Positions 6,713 to 15,861 of a stretch of 38,049 nucleotides of DNA are shown piece after piece. A program made the position numbers and the translations under genes. Source of the DNA: CAYXXZ01 sp964469165 (GTDB lineage: Bacteria > Pseudomonadota > Gammaproteobacteria > Pseudomonadales > Porticoccaceae). Where the stretch lies: assembly GCA_964469165.1 (NCBI GenBank), contig CAYXXZ010000020.1, positions 1 through 38,049 of the forward strand, given 5' to 3'. The stretch's first letter is position 1, and each line of letters begins with the position of its first letter. The notes beneath the pieces were generated by a model. It did not search any database and was not told where the DNA came from. It worked only from the letters and a program-made list of their open reading frames with translations.

Positions 6713-7996
6713 TTATTTGTTGACCGGATAGTCCCGTTGGGTGGGGCCGCGGTAGAGCTGGCGTGGACGACCGATGCGGTAGGGGTTGCTGAGCATTTCG
6801 TTCCAATGTGAAATCCAGCCCACGGTGCGACCGGTGGCGAAGATCACGGTGAACAGCTCGGTGGGAATGCCGATGGCCTTCATGATGATGCCGGAGTAGA
6901 AGTCCACGTTGGGGTAGAGCTTCTTGGAGACGAAGTAGTCATCTTCCAGGGCGATCTGTTCGAGGCGCTTGGCCATCTTGAGCGTGGGATCGTCCTCAAT
7001 GCCCAGTTCCGTCAATACCTGGTCGCAGATTTCCTTCATGACGGTGGCGCGCGGGTCGAAGTTCTTGTAAACCCGGTGACCGAAGCCCATGAGGCGGAAG
7101 GGATCGTCCTTGTCCTTGGCTTTCTTGATGAATTTGTCGATATTCGCTTCACTGCCGATTTCGTCGAGCATTTCCAGCACGGCCTGGTTGGCGCCGCCGT
7201 GGGCGGGTCCCCAGAGCGCGGCAATGCCCGCGGCGATACAGGAGAACGGGTTGGCGCCCGAGGAGCCGGCCATGCGCACCGTGGAGGTGGAGGCGTTCTG
7301 CTCGTGGTCGGCGTGCAGCAGGAACAGCAGGTCCACGGCCTTGGCCAGAGTGGGGCTGATTTCCCTCTTCTCGCACGGCGTGTTGAACATCATGTGGAGG
7401 AAGTTTTCGGAGTAGCTCAGGCTGTTGTCCGGGTACATGTAGGGCTGGCCAATGAAGTGCTTGTAGCACATGGCGGCCAGGGTGGGCATTTTGGCGATGA
7501 GGCGGTGGGCGGTGATGAGGCGGTGTTGCGGGTCGTTGATGTCGAGGGAATCGTGATAGAAGGAGGACATCGCCCCCACCACGCCGCACAGCATGGCCAT
7601 CGGGTGAGCGTCGTAGCGAAAACCGTGGAAGAAGCTTTCGATGGAGCGATTGACCATGGTGTGCATGCGGATGATCTGCTCGAACTCGGCCTTTTCCTCG
7701 GCATTCGGCAGCTCGCCGTTGAGGATCAGGTAGCAGGTTTCCAGATAGTCGGAGTGCTCTGCCAGTTGCTCGATGGGATAGCCGCGGTGCAGCAATATAC
7801 CCTTGTCACCGTCGATATAGGTGATTTCGCTTTCACAGGAGGCGGTGGTGCCGAAGCCGGGGTCAAAGGTGAACAAGTCGTTGCTGAGGAGGGGAGATAC
7901 GTCGACAACACTTTGTCCCAGGGTCGCGGCTTTTACTTTGAGTTCTATGGAGGCATCCGACCCCTCGAGTGTCAGATAGGCTTTGGTGTCGCTCAT
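6713..7996 (-). CDS. gltA: Citrate synthase
   Basis: This enzyme condenses oxaloacetate and acetyl-CoA to citrate, the entry step of the TCA cycle, in the cytoplasm. The 427-residue length equals that of the hexameric, NADH-regulated gammaproteobacterial type. Catalytic residues are His266 (GPAHGG), His307 (GFGHRVYK, with the signature running to D-P-R-A) and Asp365 (NVDFYSG), which match His264, His305 and Asp362 of the E. coli enzyme. The C-terminus R-I-G-R-P-R-Q-L-Y-x-G is typical. On the minus strand GGAG stands 7 bases before the ATG, fixing the start. It is divergent from the sdh-suc operon, as in E. coli, and has its own promoter at 8065-8092. Confidence 0.98.
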   Translation of the reverse strand: MSDTKAYLTLEGSDASIELKVKAATLGQSVVDVSPLLSNDLFTFDPGFGTTASCESEITYIDGDKGILLHRGYPIEQLAEHSDYLETCYLILNGELPNAEEKAEFEQIIRMHTMVNRSIESFFHGFRYDAHPMAMLCGVVGAMSSFYHDSLDINDPQHRLITAHRLIAKMPTLAAMCYKHFIGQPYMYPDNSLSYSENFLHMMFNTPCEKREISPTLAKAVDLLFLLHADHEQNASTSTVRMAGSSGANPFSCIAAGIAALWGPAHGGANQAVLEMLDEIGSEANIDKFIKKAKDKDDPFRLMGFGHRVYKNFDPRATVMKEICDQVLTELGIEDDPTLKMAKRLEQIALEDDYFVSKKLYPNVDFYSGIIMKAIGIPTELFTVIFATGRTVGWISHWNEMLSNPYRIGRPRQLYRGPTQRDYPVNK

Positions 7997-8064
7997 GAAA
8001 TACTCCGGCAGATTCAGCGTTAATGGCGACGCGCGAAAGCGGCCATTGTGAGATGAGGGGTAAA

Positions 8065-8092
8065 ACTATATCCAGAACGGGGCCGTTGTCAA
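8065..8092 (-). promoter_or_regulatory. gltA promoter
   Basis: Read on the minus strand, a consensus -35 TTGACA (8092-8087) is followed after 16 bases by the -10 box TATAGT (8070-8065). This predicts a leader of about 60 bases before the gltA ATG. One mismatch in twelve consensus positions makes it a strong sigma70 call. Confidence 0.75.
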
Positions 8093-8323
8093 TTTCACGC
8101 CGCTCGCGCGAGCATCAAAATCAGGCGTCGCGGCCGCTTTTCCTGGTCCTCCTACAGCCGCTCATTGGCGGCTTTTCAGGTTTGCAGGAAAGGGCTGGCG
8201 GCGCTCGCCCTCGACCGGCGCTGGGCGCACGCGGCGCGGCCGGGGCGCAGCGAGAAAGGATGTGCCCAGGTTCGCCGCGCCAGCGCTGTGCGCCGCATGA
8301 ATATCGGTAACATCCCGCCACAA

Positions 8324-8352
8324 TTGTAATTCCATGTGCGTGGCCCTATAAT
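8324..8352 (+). promoter_or_regulatory. sdh-suc operon promoter
   Basis: TTGTAA (8324-8329), a 17-base spacer and a perfect TATAAT (8347-8352) form a strong sigma70 promoter, giving a leader of about 80 bases before sdhC. The leader contains no obvious hairpin. This would drive sdhCDAB and probably read into sucAB. Confidence 0.75.
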
Positions 8353-8440
8353 TCACGCGCTTTTGCCTTCGGCCCCCTGACCGATCCGAAACTTTCGTTA
8401 AGCTCTTTTCACAGGCCCGTCCGGGTGTGAGGAACATGTT

Positions 8441-8818
8441 GTGACCACCAAAAAAAGACCCGTCAACCTTGATATAGGGACGATTCAGCTCCCCATTACC
8501 GCGTATGCGTCCATCCTGCACCGTATTTCTGGCGTGGCGCTGTTTTTTGCCGCAGGCATTTTTCTGTGGGTTCTCGATGGCAGTCTGTCGTCCAGCGCCG
8601 GCTTCGATGCCATCAAGGAATGCCTGCAGAGTCCGCTGGCCAAGCTGGTGATCTGGGGCTGTCTGTCCTTTCTGGCCTATCACTTTGTTGCGGGCATTCG
8701 CCACCTGATCATGGATATGGGTGTGGGTGAGTCGCTCGAGGGTGGCAGAACCGGCGCCAAGCTGGTGTTTGTCTGTTCCGTTGTTCTGATTCTGCTCGCG
8801 GGGGTTTGGGTATGGTAA
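8441..8818 (+). CDS. sdhC: Succinate dehydrogenase cytochrome b556 subunit
   Basis: This large membrane anchor of complex II helps bind haem b and ubiquinone in the inner membrane. The 125-residue protein begins R-P-V-N-L-D-I-G-T-I, the family hallmark, followed by the quinone-site helix SILHRISG (24-31). It has three membrane segments (about 25-45, 66-92, 105-125). His81 in Y-H-F-V-A-G-I-R-H aligns with the E. coli haem ligand His84. The start is GTG, since the ATG five bases upstream runs into a stop at once. GAGGAA stands about 7 bases upstream. The stop overlaps the sdhD start. Confidence 0.96.
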   Translation: MTTKKRPVNLDIGTIQLPITAYASILHRISGVALFFAAGIFLWVLDGSLSSSAGFDAIKECLQSPLAKLVIWGCLSFLAYHFVAGIRHLIMDMGVGESLEGGRTGAKLVFVCSVVLILLAGVWVW

Positions 8819-9180
8819 CCAGCGTCACAAGTTTTGGCCGCAGTGGTCTTTCCGACTGGTTGATCCAGCGCGTCAGCGCCGTCGTCATGGCGGCTTACAG
8901 TGTATTCATCGTCGCCTACCTGGTGCTCAACCCCGGTCTCGATTACGAGCAGTGGCGCGCGCTGCACCAGTTTTTGCCGATGAAGATTTTCTCTCTTGCC
9001 ACGGCGGTGTCCATCGCTGTTCACGCCTGGATCGGCCTGTGGTCGGTGCTCACCGACTATGTCACCGAGCGCCTCATGGGCGCCAAGGCCACAGCGCTGC
9101 GTGTGATCCTGCAAGTAGGCATGATCCTCGCCATCCTCGCCTATGTGGTGTGGGCAATCGATATTCTCTGGGGAATCTAA
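8812..9180 (+). CDS. sdhD: Succinate dehydrogenase hydrophobic anchor subunit
   Basis: This second small membrane anchor of complex II has 122 residues and three predicted membrane helices (about 18-40, 58-82, 95-118). D-W-L-I-Q-R-V-S near the N-terminus and HAWIGLWSVLTDYV (71-84) are the family landmarks. His71 and Tyr83 occupy the haem/quinone positions known for E. coli SdhD. ATG 8812 overlaps the sdhC stop by 7 bases, a translational-coupling arrangement. An in-frame TTG two codons earlier is less likely. Confidence 0.95.
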   Translation: MVTSVTSFGRSGLSDWLIQRVSAVVMAAYSVFIVAYLVLNPGLDYEQWRALHQFLPMKIFSLATAVSIAVHAWIGLWSVLTDYVTERLMGAKATALRVILQVGMILAILAYVVWAIDILWGI

Positions 9181-9183
9181 TAC

Positions 9184-10953
9184 ATGGCCAATATCAGAAC
9201 CATTACCTTTGACGGTGTCATTGTCGGCGGTGGCGGCGCGGGTATGCGCGCAGCGCTTCAACTGGCGCAATCCGGCTACAAGACCGCGGTCATTTCCAAG
9301 GTGTTCCCCACCCGTTCGCACACTGTGTCCGCCCAGGGCGGCATCACCTGCGCCATCGCCAGCTCCGATCCCAACGATCAGTGGCAGTGGCATATGTATG
9401 ACACGGTCAAGGGCTCCGACTATATCGGCGACCAGGAAGCCATCGAATACATGTGCTCGGTAGGTCCCGAGGCAGTGTTCGAGCTCGAGCACATGGGCTT
9501 GCCCTTTTCCCGCACCGAGGAAGGCCGTATCTATCAGCGCCCGTTCGGCGGACAGTCCAAGAATTTCGGTGAAGGTGGCCAGGCCGCCCGCACCTGTGCC
9601 GCGGCGGACCGCACCGGTCACGCGCTGTTGCACACCCTCTATCAGTCCAACCTGAAGAACCAGACCGTATTCCTCAACGAGTGGTTCGCTGTCGATATCG
9701 TCAAGAACCAGGACGGCGCGGTGGTCGGTGTCATCGCCATCAACATGGAAACCGGCGAAACCGTCTACGTGAAATCCAAGGCCACGGTCTTCGCGACCGG
9801 CGGCGCGGGCCGCATCTATGCGTCCACCACCAACGCCCACATCAACACCGGCGACGGCGTGGCGATGGCGCTGCGCGCGGGCTTCCCCGTGCAGGACATC
9901 GAAATGTGGCAGTTCCACCCCACCGGCATCGCCGGCGCGGGCGTGCTGGTGACCGAGGGCTGCCGCGGTGAGGGTGGCTACCTGGTGAACAAGGACGGCG
10001 AGCGTTTCATGGAGCGCTACGCGCCCAACGCCAAGGATCTGGCCAGCCGCGACGTGGTTGCGCGCTCGATGATTCTGGAGATTCTCGAAGGCCGCGGCTG
10101 CGGCCCCGACGGCGACCACGTCTACCTCAAGCTCGACCACCTCGGCGAAGAAGTGCTTCACAGCCGTCTGCCCGGTATCTGCGAACTTTCCATCACCTTT
10201 GCCGCTGCCGATCCCGTGAAGGAGCCCATTCCCGTGGTTCCCACCTGTCACTACATGATGGGTGGTATCCCCACCAATATTCACGGCCAGGCGCTGTCCC
10301 ACAACAATGGCCAGGACAAGATCATCGACGGCTTCTTCGCCTGTGGCGAGGTGGCCTGCGTGTCGGTGCACGGCGCCAACCGCCTGGGCGGCAACTCGCT
10401 GCTCGATCTCGTGGTGTTTGGCCGCGCCTCCGGTCTGTTCATCGAGCAGTCGCTGCGCGAGGGCATCGAGATGCGCGACGCTTCCGAGAGCGACCTCGAA
10501 GCGGCCATGGCACGCCTCAACCGGGTCAACACGTCCACCGGTGGTGAAAGTGCGTCCGCACTGCGCAAGGAGCTGCAAGGCTGCATGCAGAACTACTTCG
10601 GTGTGTTCCGTCGCGGTGACTACATGCAGCAAGGCATCGAAAAGCTTGCCGAGCTGCGCCCGCGTATCGAAAACGTGCACCTCACCGACAAGAGCCAGGC
10701 GTACAACACTGCGCGCCTCGAGGCACTGGAACTGCAAAATCTTCTCGAAGTGGCGGAAGCCACCGCCATTGCCGCCGAAGAGCGCAAGGAGAGCCGCGGC
10801 GCCCACGCCCGTGAGGACTATCCGGATCGGGACGACCAGAACTGGCTGTGCCACTCCATGTACTTCCCGGACAGCAAGACCGTCGGCAAGCGCCAGGTCA
10901 ACTTTACACCGAAAACCCGCGAAGCCTTCGCGCCGAAAGCCCGTACCTATTGA
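9184..10953 (+). CDS. sdhA: Succinate dehydrogenase flavoprotein subunit
   Basis: This catalytic subunit of complex II oxidises succinate to fumarate on covalent FAD at the cytoplasmic face. The 589-residue length matches the E. coli protein (588). Visible are the dinucleotide fold G-G-G-G-A-G (15-20), the FAD-attachment motif RSHTVSAQGG with His46, the substrate region Q-F-H-P-T-G-I, E-G-C-R-G-E-G-G, the active-site region around A-S-R-D-V-V-A-R, and H-G-A-N-R-L-G-G-N-S-L-L-D. GGGGAA lies upstream of ATG 9184, three bases after the sdhD stop. The gene looks intact. Confidence 0.98.
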   Translation: MANIRTITFDGVIVGGGGAGMRAALQLAQSGYKTAVISKVFPTRSHTVSAQGGITCAIASSDPNDQWQWHMYDTVKGSDYIGDQEAIEYMCSVGPEAVFELEHMGLPFSRTEEGRIYQRPFGGQSKNFGEGGQAARTCAAADRTGHALLHTLYQSNLKNQTVFLNEWFAVDIVKNQDGAVVGVIAINMETGETVYVKSKATVFATGGAGRIYASTTNAHINTGDGVAMALRAGFPVQDIEMWQFHPTGIAGAGVLVTEGCRGEGGYLVNKDGERFMERYAPNAKDLASRDVVARSMILEILEGRGCGPDGDHVYLKLDHLGEEVLHSRLPGICELSITFAAADPVKEPIPVVPTCHYMMGGIPTNIHGQALSHNNGQDKIIDGFFACGEVACVSVHGANRLGGNSLLDLVVFGRASGLFIEQSLREGIEMRDASESDLEAAMARLNRVNTSTGGESASALRKELQGCMQNYFGVFRRGDYMQQGIEKLAELRPRIENVHLTDKSQAYNTARLEALELQNLLEVAEATAIAAEERKESRGAHAREDYPDRDDQNWLCHSMYFPDSKTVGKRQVNFTPKTREAFAPKARTY

Positions 10954-10970
10954 TCTCAGGGGTGTCACAT

Positions 10971-11675
10971 ATGTTGAAAGTCAGTATATACCGCTATAAC
11001 CCTGAAACCGATCAGACCCCTTATATGCAAGATTATGAGGTGGATACTGGTGGCAAGGATCTGATGGTGCTGGACATTCTGGAGCTGCTCAAGGCGCAGG
11101 ATCCCACCCTGTCTTTTCGCCGCTCCTGCCGCGAGGGCGTGTGCGGTTCCGATGGCGTGAATATTTCCGGCAAGAACGGTCTGGCGTGCATTACGCCACT
11201 GTCGGCCTGCGTGAAAAACAACAAGCTGGTGCTGCGTCCGCTGCCCGGTTTGCCGGTGATTCGCGATCTGGTGATCGACATGAGCCAGTTCTACGCCCAG
11301 TACGAAAAAATCCAGCCCTACCTGATCAACAACAACCCGGCCCCGGCCATCGAGCGCCTTCAGTCGCCTGAAGAACGCGAGAAGCTGGACGGCCTCTACG
11401 AGTGCATTCTCTGCGCCTGTTGCTCAACGAGCTGCCCGTCTTTCTGGTGGAACCCCGACAAGTTCATCGGCCCGGCCGGATTGTTGCAAGCCTACCGCTT
11501 CCTGGCGGACAGCCGCGACACCGCCACCGAAGAGCGCCTTGCCGATCTGGATGATCCTTTCAGCGTATTTCGTTGCCACGGCATCCAGAACTGTGTTTCC
11601 GTATGTCCCAAGGGGCTCAACCCCACGCGGGCAATCGGCCACATCCGCAACATGTTGTTGAGGAGTGGAACCTGA
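10971..11675 (+). CDS. sdhB: Succinate dehydrogenase iron-sulphur subunit
   Basis: This 234-residue subunit carries electrons from FAD to quinone. The 2Fe-2S cluster is bound by Cys53, Cys58, Asp61 and Cys73 (C-R-E-G-V-C-G-S-D-G), the Asp being the usual fourth ligand. The other clusters use Cys145-148-151 (CILCAC) with Cys155, and Cys202, Cys208 and Cys212. ATG 10971 has AGGGG 7 bases upstream and gives the standard N-terminus; an open frame continues upstream into sdhA but is not needed. It follows sdhA by 17 bases. Confidence 0.97.
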   Translation: MLKVSIYRYNPETDQTPYMQDYEVDTGGKDLMVLDILELLKAQDPTLSFRRSCREGVCGSDGVNISGKNGLACITPLSACVKNNKLVLRPLPGLPVIRDLVIDMSQFYAQYEKIQPYLINNNPAPAIERLQSPEEREKLDGLYECILCACCSTSCPSFWWNPDKFIGPAGLLQAYRFLADSRDTATEERLADLDDPFSVFRCHGIQNCVSVCPKGLNPTRAIGHIRNMLLRSGT

Positions 11676-11770
11676 CAACGGGGTCAGTAAGTTTTACAGC
11701 CTGTTGAGCATGAACAACGTGGAAGGGAAAGCCTAAACCAACGCAAGACCAGTGATCGGGGCTTAGTAAG

Positions 11771-14608
11771 ATGCCAGACAGCATCATGGAGCATTTCCTC
11801 AGGACGTCCTGCTACTCAGGAGCGAATGCTGCCTATATCGAAGACCTCTACGAGGTTTATCTTCACGACGCCAATGCGGTACCGGAAAGGTGGCGGGCAT
11901 TTTTCGATTCCCTGCCGAGGGTGGAGAACGGGCCCGCCACCGATTTCTCTCACGAGACGGTGCGCAACCACTTCGAGCTTCTCGGTCGCAAACGTGCCCG
12001 CCCAACCCCGGCACCGGGGTCGGGCGGCGTCAACGTCGAGCACGAACGCAAGCAGGTCAAGGTTCAGAGCCTGATCTCTTCCTACCGCAACCGTGGGCAC
12101 CAGAAGGCCAATCTCGATCCTCTCGGCCTCTGGCAACGTGCCCAGGCGCCCGACCTGGAACTGCCATTCCACGGCTTCACCGAATCGGATCTCGATACCA
12201 CCTTCCAGGCCAGCACGCTCTACATCGGCAAGCAGGAAGCGACTCTCCGTGAAATCGTCGAAGCCCTCGAAGAGACCTACTGCGGCTCGGTGGGCGCCGA
12301 GTTCATGCATGTCACCTCCTTCGAGGAGGCCCAGTGGCTGCGCCAGCGCTTCGAGAGCGTGCGCAGCAAGCCCACGTTCAGCGCCGAGGATCGTCTCCAC
12401 GTTCTGCAACGACTGACCGCGGCGGAAGGGCTGGAAAAGCACCTCGATTCGAAATTTCCCGGCACCAAGCGATTCGGCCTCGAAGGCGGCGAAAGCCTGA
12501 TACCGATGCTCGATGGGCTCATCGACCGCGCCGGCGAGTACGGTGGCAAGGAGATGGTCATCGGCATGGCCCACCGCGGGCGCCTCAATGTGCTGGTCAA
12601 CATCATGGGCAAGAACCCGGCGGAGCTTTTCGATGAGTTCGCCGGCAAGCGCCTGATCAACACCTCCGGCGACGTCAAATATCACCAGGGCTTTTCGTCC
12701 AACCGCCTGACGCCGGGCGGCGAAGTGCACCTCGCACTGGGGTTCAACCCCTCGCATCTTGAAATCGCATCGCCGGTGGTGATCGGCTCCGCGCGCGCGC
12801 GTCAGGATCGCCGCGGCGACAGCCAGGGCGACCTGGTGGTGCCCATCATCATTCACGGCGATGCCGCGTTTGCCGGCCAGGGTGTGGTGATGGAGACCTT
12901 CCAGCTGTCCCAGACCAGGGCCTACAAGACTGGCGGCACCGTGCATGTGGTGCTCAACAACCAGGTGGGCTTCACCACCAGCCGCCAGGAAGATGCGCGC
13001 TCTACCGAATACTGTACCGACGTGGCCAAGATGGTTCAGGCGCCGATCTTCCACGTCAACGGCGATGATCCGGATGCGGTAATGTTCGTCACCACGCTGG
13101 CGATGGACTACCGCTACCAGTTCAAGAAGGACGTGGTCATCGACCTGGTATGCTACCGGCGCCGGGGCCACAACGAGACGGATGAGCCGTCCTCCACCCA
13201 GCCCCTGATGTACGCCAGGATCAAGAGCCACAAATCCACGCGCACGCTCTACGCCAAGCGTCTCGTGCAGGAAGGTGTGGTGAGCGACGAGGAAGTGGAG
13301 GTGATGGTCAACGACTATCGCGCCAGCCTCGATCGCGGCGAATACGTGGTCAACAAGCTGGTCTCCGAGCCCGACAGAAAGCTGTTCGTGGACTGGACCC
13401 CCTACCTGGGGCACAGCTGGCATGAACAGGTCGATACGGGTATCGATCTGCAGCGCCTGCAGGAAATCGCCTACAAGATCGTCAAGATTCCCGAAGGGAT
13501 CGTGGTTCAGCGCCAGGTCGACAAGATCTACGACGACCGCCGCAAGATGGCGGGAGGCGCGCTGCCGATCAACTGGGGCATGGCGGAGCTGCTTGCCTAT
13601 GGCTCGTTGCTGGAGCAGGGCTATCCGGTGCGCATGACCGGCCAGGACTGTGGGCGTGGCACCTTTTCGCACCGCCACGCGATCATTCACAACCAGAAGG
13701 ATGGCCAGTCGTATGTGCCGCTGGCGCATCTCTTCGAGGGTCAGCCGCGCATCGATATCTACGACTCCATTCTGTCGGAAGAAGCGGTTCTCGCCTTCGA
13801 GTACGGCTATGCCACCACCTCGCCGCAGGGGCTGGTGGTATGGGAAGCCCAGTTCGGCGATTTCGCCAACGGCGCCCAGGTGGTGATCGATCAGTTCATC
13901 ACCAGCGGCGAGCACAAATGGGGCAGGCTCTGTGGTCTCACCCTGTTGTTGCCGCACGGCTACGAAGGGCAGGGGCCGGAACACTCATCGGCGCGCCTCG
14001 AGCGTTTCATGCAGCTCTGCTCCGAGCACAATATTCAGGTGTGCAACCCGACGACACCGGCGCAGATTTTCCATCTGCTGCGCCGCCAGGTGATTCGGCC
14101 CATGCGCCGCCCGCTGGTGATCATGAGCCCCAAATGGATTCTGCGCCACAAACTGGCGACCTCGTCACTGGAAGAGCTCGCCAACGGCAAATTCCAGACG
14201 GTCATCGACGATGGCTATGTCGACCCGAAAAAGGCGAAGCGCTTGATTTTCTGCTCCGGCAAGGTGTATTACCACCTGCACGAAGAGCGCATGGCGCGTG
14301 AGATCGACGACATCGCGATCATCCGTATCGAACAGCTGTATCCGTTCGACAAGTTGAGTCTCGCCAAGGCCGTGAAACCCTACACCCGGCTCAAGGACGT
14401 GGTATGGTGCCAGGAAGAGCCGATGAACCAGGGTGTCTGGTTCGGCCATCGCCATCGCATGCTGCAGCTTCTCGAGGAATTCAACGCCAAGCTCACTCTC
14501 CACTACGTGGGCAGGGAAAGTTCGGCGGCACCCGCTTCCGGGTATATGTCCGTTCATGTGGAAGAACAAAACCGCTTTATCAATGAAGCACTTATGCTTA
14601 ATGCTTAA
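11771..14608 (+). CDS. sucA: 2-oxoglutarate dehydrogenase E1 component
   Basis: This thiamine-diphosphate enzyme decarboxylates 2-oxoglutarate and passes succinyl groups to the E2 lipoyl arm. The 945-residue length fits the family (E. coli 933). The N-terminal E2-binding segment (E-D-L-Y-E-V-Y-L, near residue 23) is followed by the active-site region G-M-A-H-R-G-R-L-N-V-L, K-Y-H-Q-G-F-S-S and L-G-F-N-P-S-H-L-E. The ThDP/Mg region contains H-G-D-A-A-F-A-G-Q-G and N-N-Q-V-G-F-T-T. The C-terminal transketolase-like half has G-P-E-H-S-S-A-R-L-E-R. No strong Shine-Dalgarno precedes ATG 11771. The 95-base gap after sdhB holds no clear terminator, so readthrough from sdh is likely. Confidence 0.98.
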   Translation: MPDSIMEHFLRTSCYSGANAAYIEDLYEVYLHDANAVPERWRAFFDSLPRVENGPATDFSHETVRNHFELLGRKRARPTPAPGSGGVNVEHERKQVKVQSLISSYRNRGHQKANLDPLGLWQRAQAPDLELPFHGFTESDLDTTFQASTLYIGKQEATLREIVEALEETYCGSVGAEFMHVTSFEEAQWLRQRFESVRSKPTFSAEDRLHVLQRLTAAEGLEKHLDSKFPGTKRFGLEGGESLIPMLDGLIDRAGEYGGKEMVIGMAHRGRLNVLVNIMGKNPAELFDEFAGKRLINTSGDVKYHQGFSSNRLTPGGEVHLALGFNPSHLEIASPVVIGSARARQDRRGDSQGDLVVPIIIHGDAAFAGQGVVMETFQLSQTRAYKTGGTVHVVLNNQVGFTTSRQEDARSTEYCTDVAKMVQAPIFHVNGDDPDAVMFVTTLAMDYRYQFKKDVVIDLVCYRRRGHNETDEPSSTQPLMYARIKSHKSTRTLYAKRLVQEGVVSDEEVEVMVNDYRASLDRGEYVVNKLVSEPDRKLFVDWTPYLGHSWHEQVDTGIDLQRLQEIAYKIVKIPEGIVVQRQVDKIYDDRRKMAGGALPINWGMAELLAYGSLLEQGYPVRMTGQDCGRGTFSHRHAIIHNQKDGQSYVPLAHLFEGQPRIDIYDSILSEEAVLAFEYGYATTSPQGLVVWEAQFGDFANGAQVVIDQFITSGEHKWGRLCGLTLLLPHGYEGQGPEHSSARLERFMQLCSEHNIQVCNPTTPAQIFHLLRRQVIRPMRRPLVIMSPKWILRHKLATSSLEELANGKFQTVIDDGYVDPKKAKRLIFCSGKVYYHLHEERMAREIDDIAIIRIEQLYPFDKLSLAKAVKPYTRLKDVVWCQEEPMNQGVWFGHRHRMLQLLEEFNAKLTLHYVGRESSAAPASGYMSVHVEEQNRFINEALMLNA

Positions 14609-14623
14609 CGATAGGATCGAAGA

Positions 14624-15829
14624 ATGAGCATCGAAATCAAGGCGCCGACTTTCCCCGAATCCGTTCAGGAAGGTGCTGTCGCGAGCTGGCACAAACAGCC
14701 TGGCGATGCGGTTGCCAGGGATGAATTGCTGGTCGACATCGAAACCGACAAGGTGGTTCTCGAAGTCGTGTCGCCCGTCGACGGTGTGCTGAAAAGCATC
14801 GTGAAGGATGCCGGCGAAATCGTCATGAGCAATGAACTGATCGGTGTGCTCGAGGCCGGTGCCGGTGCCGAAACCCGCGCACCGAAAGACGCCGCGCCGC
14901 AGGCCGAAGCCGCGGAAGAGAGCAGCGAGGATCCCATTGCCAGCCCCGCGGCACGCAAGCTCGCCAAGGAGCGCAATATCGATATTGCCGCCGTCAAGGG
15001 CAGTGGCCGCGGCGGCCGCATCACGCGCGAAGATGTGGAGCAATTCCAGCCGCCAGCCAAGACTGCCCCCGCGCCCCAGGCGGCCCCGGCACCAGTGCTC
15101 GAGCCCTCGCTCGCCGCTGCCGGCGACCGCGTCGAGAAGCGCGTGCCGATGACGCGCATGCGCGCCCGCATTGCCGAGCGCCTCCTGCAGGTGACCCAGA
15201 ATACGGCGATGCTCACCACCTTCAATGAAGTGGACATGCACCGCATCATCAATCTGCGCAGCGAGTTCAAGGATCAGTTTTCCAAGGTTCACGCCGGTAC
15301 CCGCCTCGGCTTCATGGGCCTGTTCGTCAAGGCCGCTGTCGAGGCGCTGAAGCGCTTCCCGGCGGTGAATGCTTCCATCGACGGCAATGATGTGGTGTAC
15401 CACGCCTACCAGGACATCGGTGTGGCGGTGTCCACCGAAAAGGGGTTGGTGGTTCCGGTTCTGCGCAATGCCGACCAGATGAGCATCGCCGATATCGAGC
15501 GCAACATCGCCGAGTTTGGCGGGCGTGCCCGCGACGGCAAGCTCACCATCGAAGAGATGACGGGCGGTACTTTCACCATCACCAACGGCGGGGTGTTCGG
15601 CTCGCTGTTGTCGACGCCGATTCTCAATCCGCCCCAGACCGCGATCCTTGGCATGCACGCCATTCAGGAGCGCCCGGTGGTGGAGAAGGGCCAGATCGTG
15701 ATCCGTCCCATGATGTATCTCGCGCTGTCTTACGACCACCGCCTCATCGATGGCAAGGAAGCGGTGCAATTCCTGGTGGCGATCAAGGAAATGATCGAAA
15801 GTCCGGCCAAGATTCTGCTTGAGATCTAG
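14624..15829 (+). CDS. sucB: 2-oxoglutarate dehydrogenase E2 (dihydrolipoyl succinyltransferase)
   Basis: This E2 core enzyme transfers succinyl from the lipoyl group to CoA. Domain order in 401 residues is one lipoyl domain (1-77, lipoylated Lys43 in E-T-D-K-V-V-L-E-V), a linker rich in Ala/Glu/Pro, the E1/E3-binding domain (106-141, A-S-P-A-A-R-K-L-A), an Ala/Pro linker, and the catalytic domain (about 170-401) ending in SYDHRLIDG with His372 and Asp376. It follows sucA by 15 bases. Confidence 0.98.
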   Translation: MSIEIKAPTFPESVQEGAVASWHKQPGDAVARDELLVDIETDKVVLEVVSPVDGVLKSIVKDAGEIVMSNELIGVLEAGAGAETRAPKDAAPQAEAAEESSEDPIASPAARKLAKERNIDIAAVKGSGRGGRITREDVEQFQPPAKTAPAPQAAPAPVLEPSLAAAGDRVEKRVPMTRMRARIAERLLQVTQNTAMLTTFNEVDMHRIINLRSEFKDQFSKVHAGTRLGFMGLFVKAAVEALKRFPAVNASIDGNDVVYHAYQDIGVAVSTEKGLVVPVLRNADQMSIADIERNIAEFGGRARDGKLTIEEMTGGTFTITNGGVFGSLLSTPILNPPQTAILGMHAIQERPVVEKGQIVIRPMMYLALSYDHRLIDGKEAVQFLVAIKEMIESPAKILLEI

Positions 15830-15861
15830 CCTGTAACTTATTCAGAAAAAAGGTTTTTGTG

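Larger units (their letters stand above)
7997..8440. other. Divergent gltA-sdhC intergenic region
   Basis: This 444-base stretch separates gltA from sdhC. It holds one good promoter for each direction (8065-8092 minus, 8324-8352 plus). Between them is a GC-rich block (8100-8300) with no gene I can support. In E. coli the corresponding region is an ArcA/Fnr/Fur/CRP control hub. I could not pick out convincing sites for those proteins here. Confidence 0.6.

Noticed and set aside
6359..6723. Short open frames in the REP region
   Set aside because: They arise from the repeated GC-rich palindromes and have no start context or motif.
8680..10968. Long open frame (762 codons) antisense to sdhD/sdhA
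   Set aside because: It is opposite well-defined succinate dehydrogenase genes, has the H/G/V-rich composition of a frame shadow, and shows no family motif.
10848..10970. Longer sdhB start inside sdhA
   Set aside because: ATG 10971 has AGGGG upstream and gives the standard SdhB N-terminus.
11816..13984. Long antisense frame inside sucA
   Set aside because: A codon-position shadow of sucA, with no motif or ribosome binding site.
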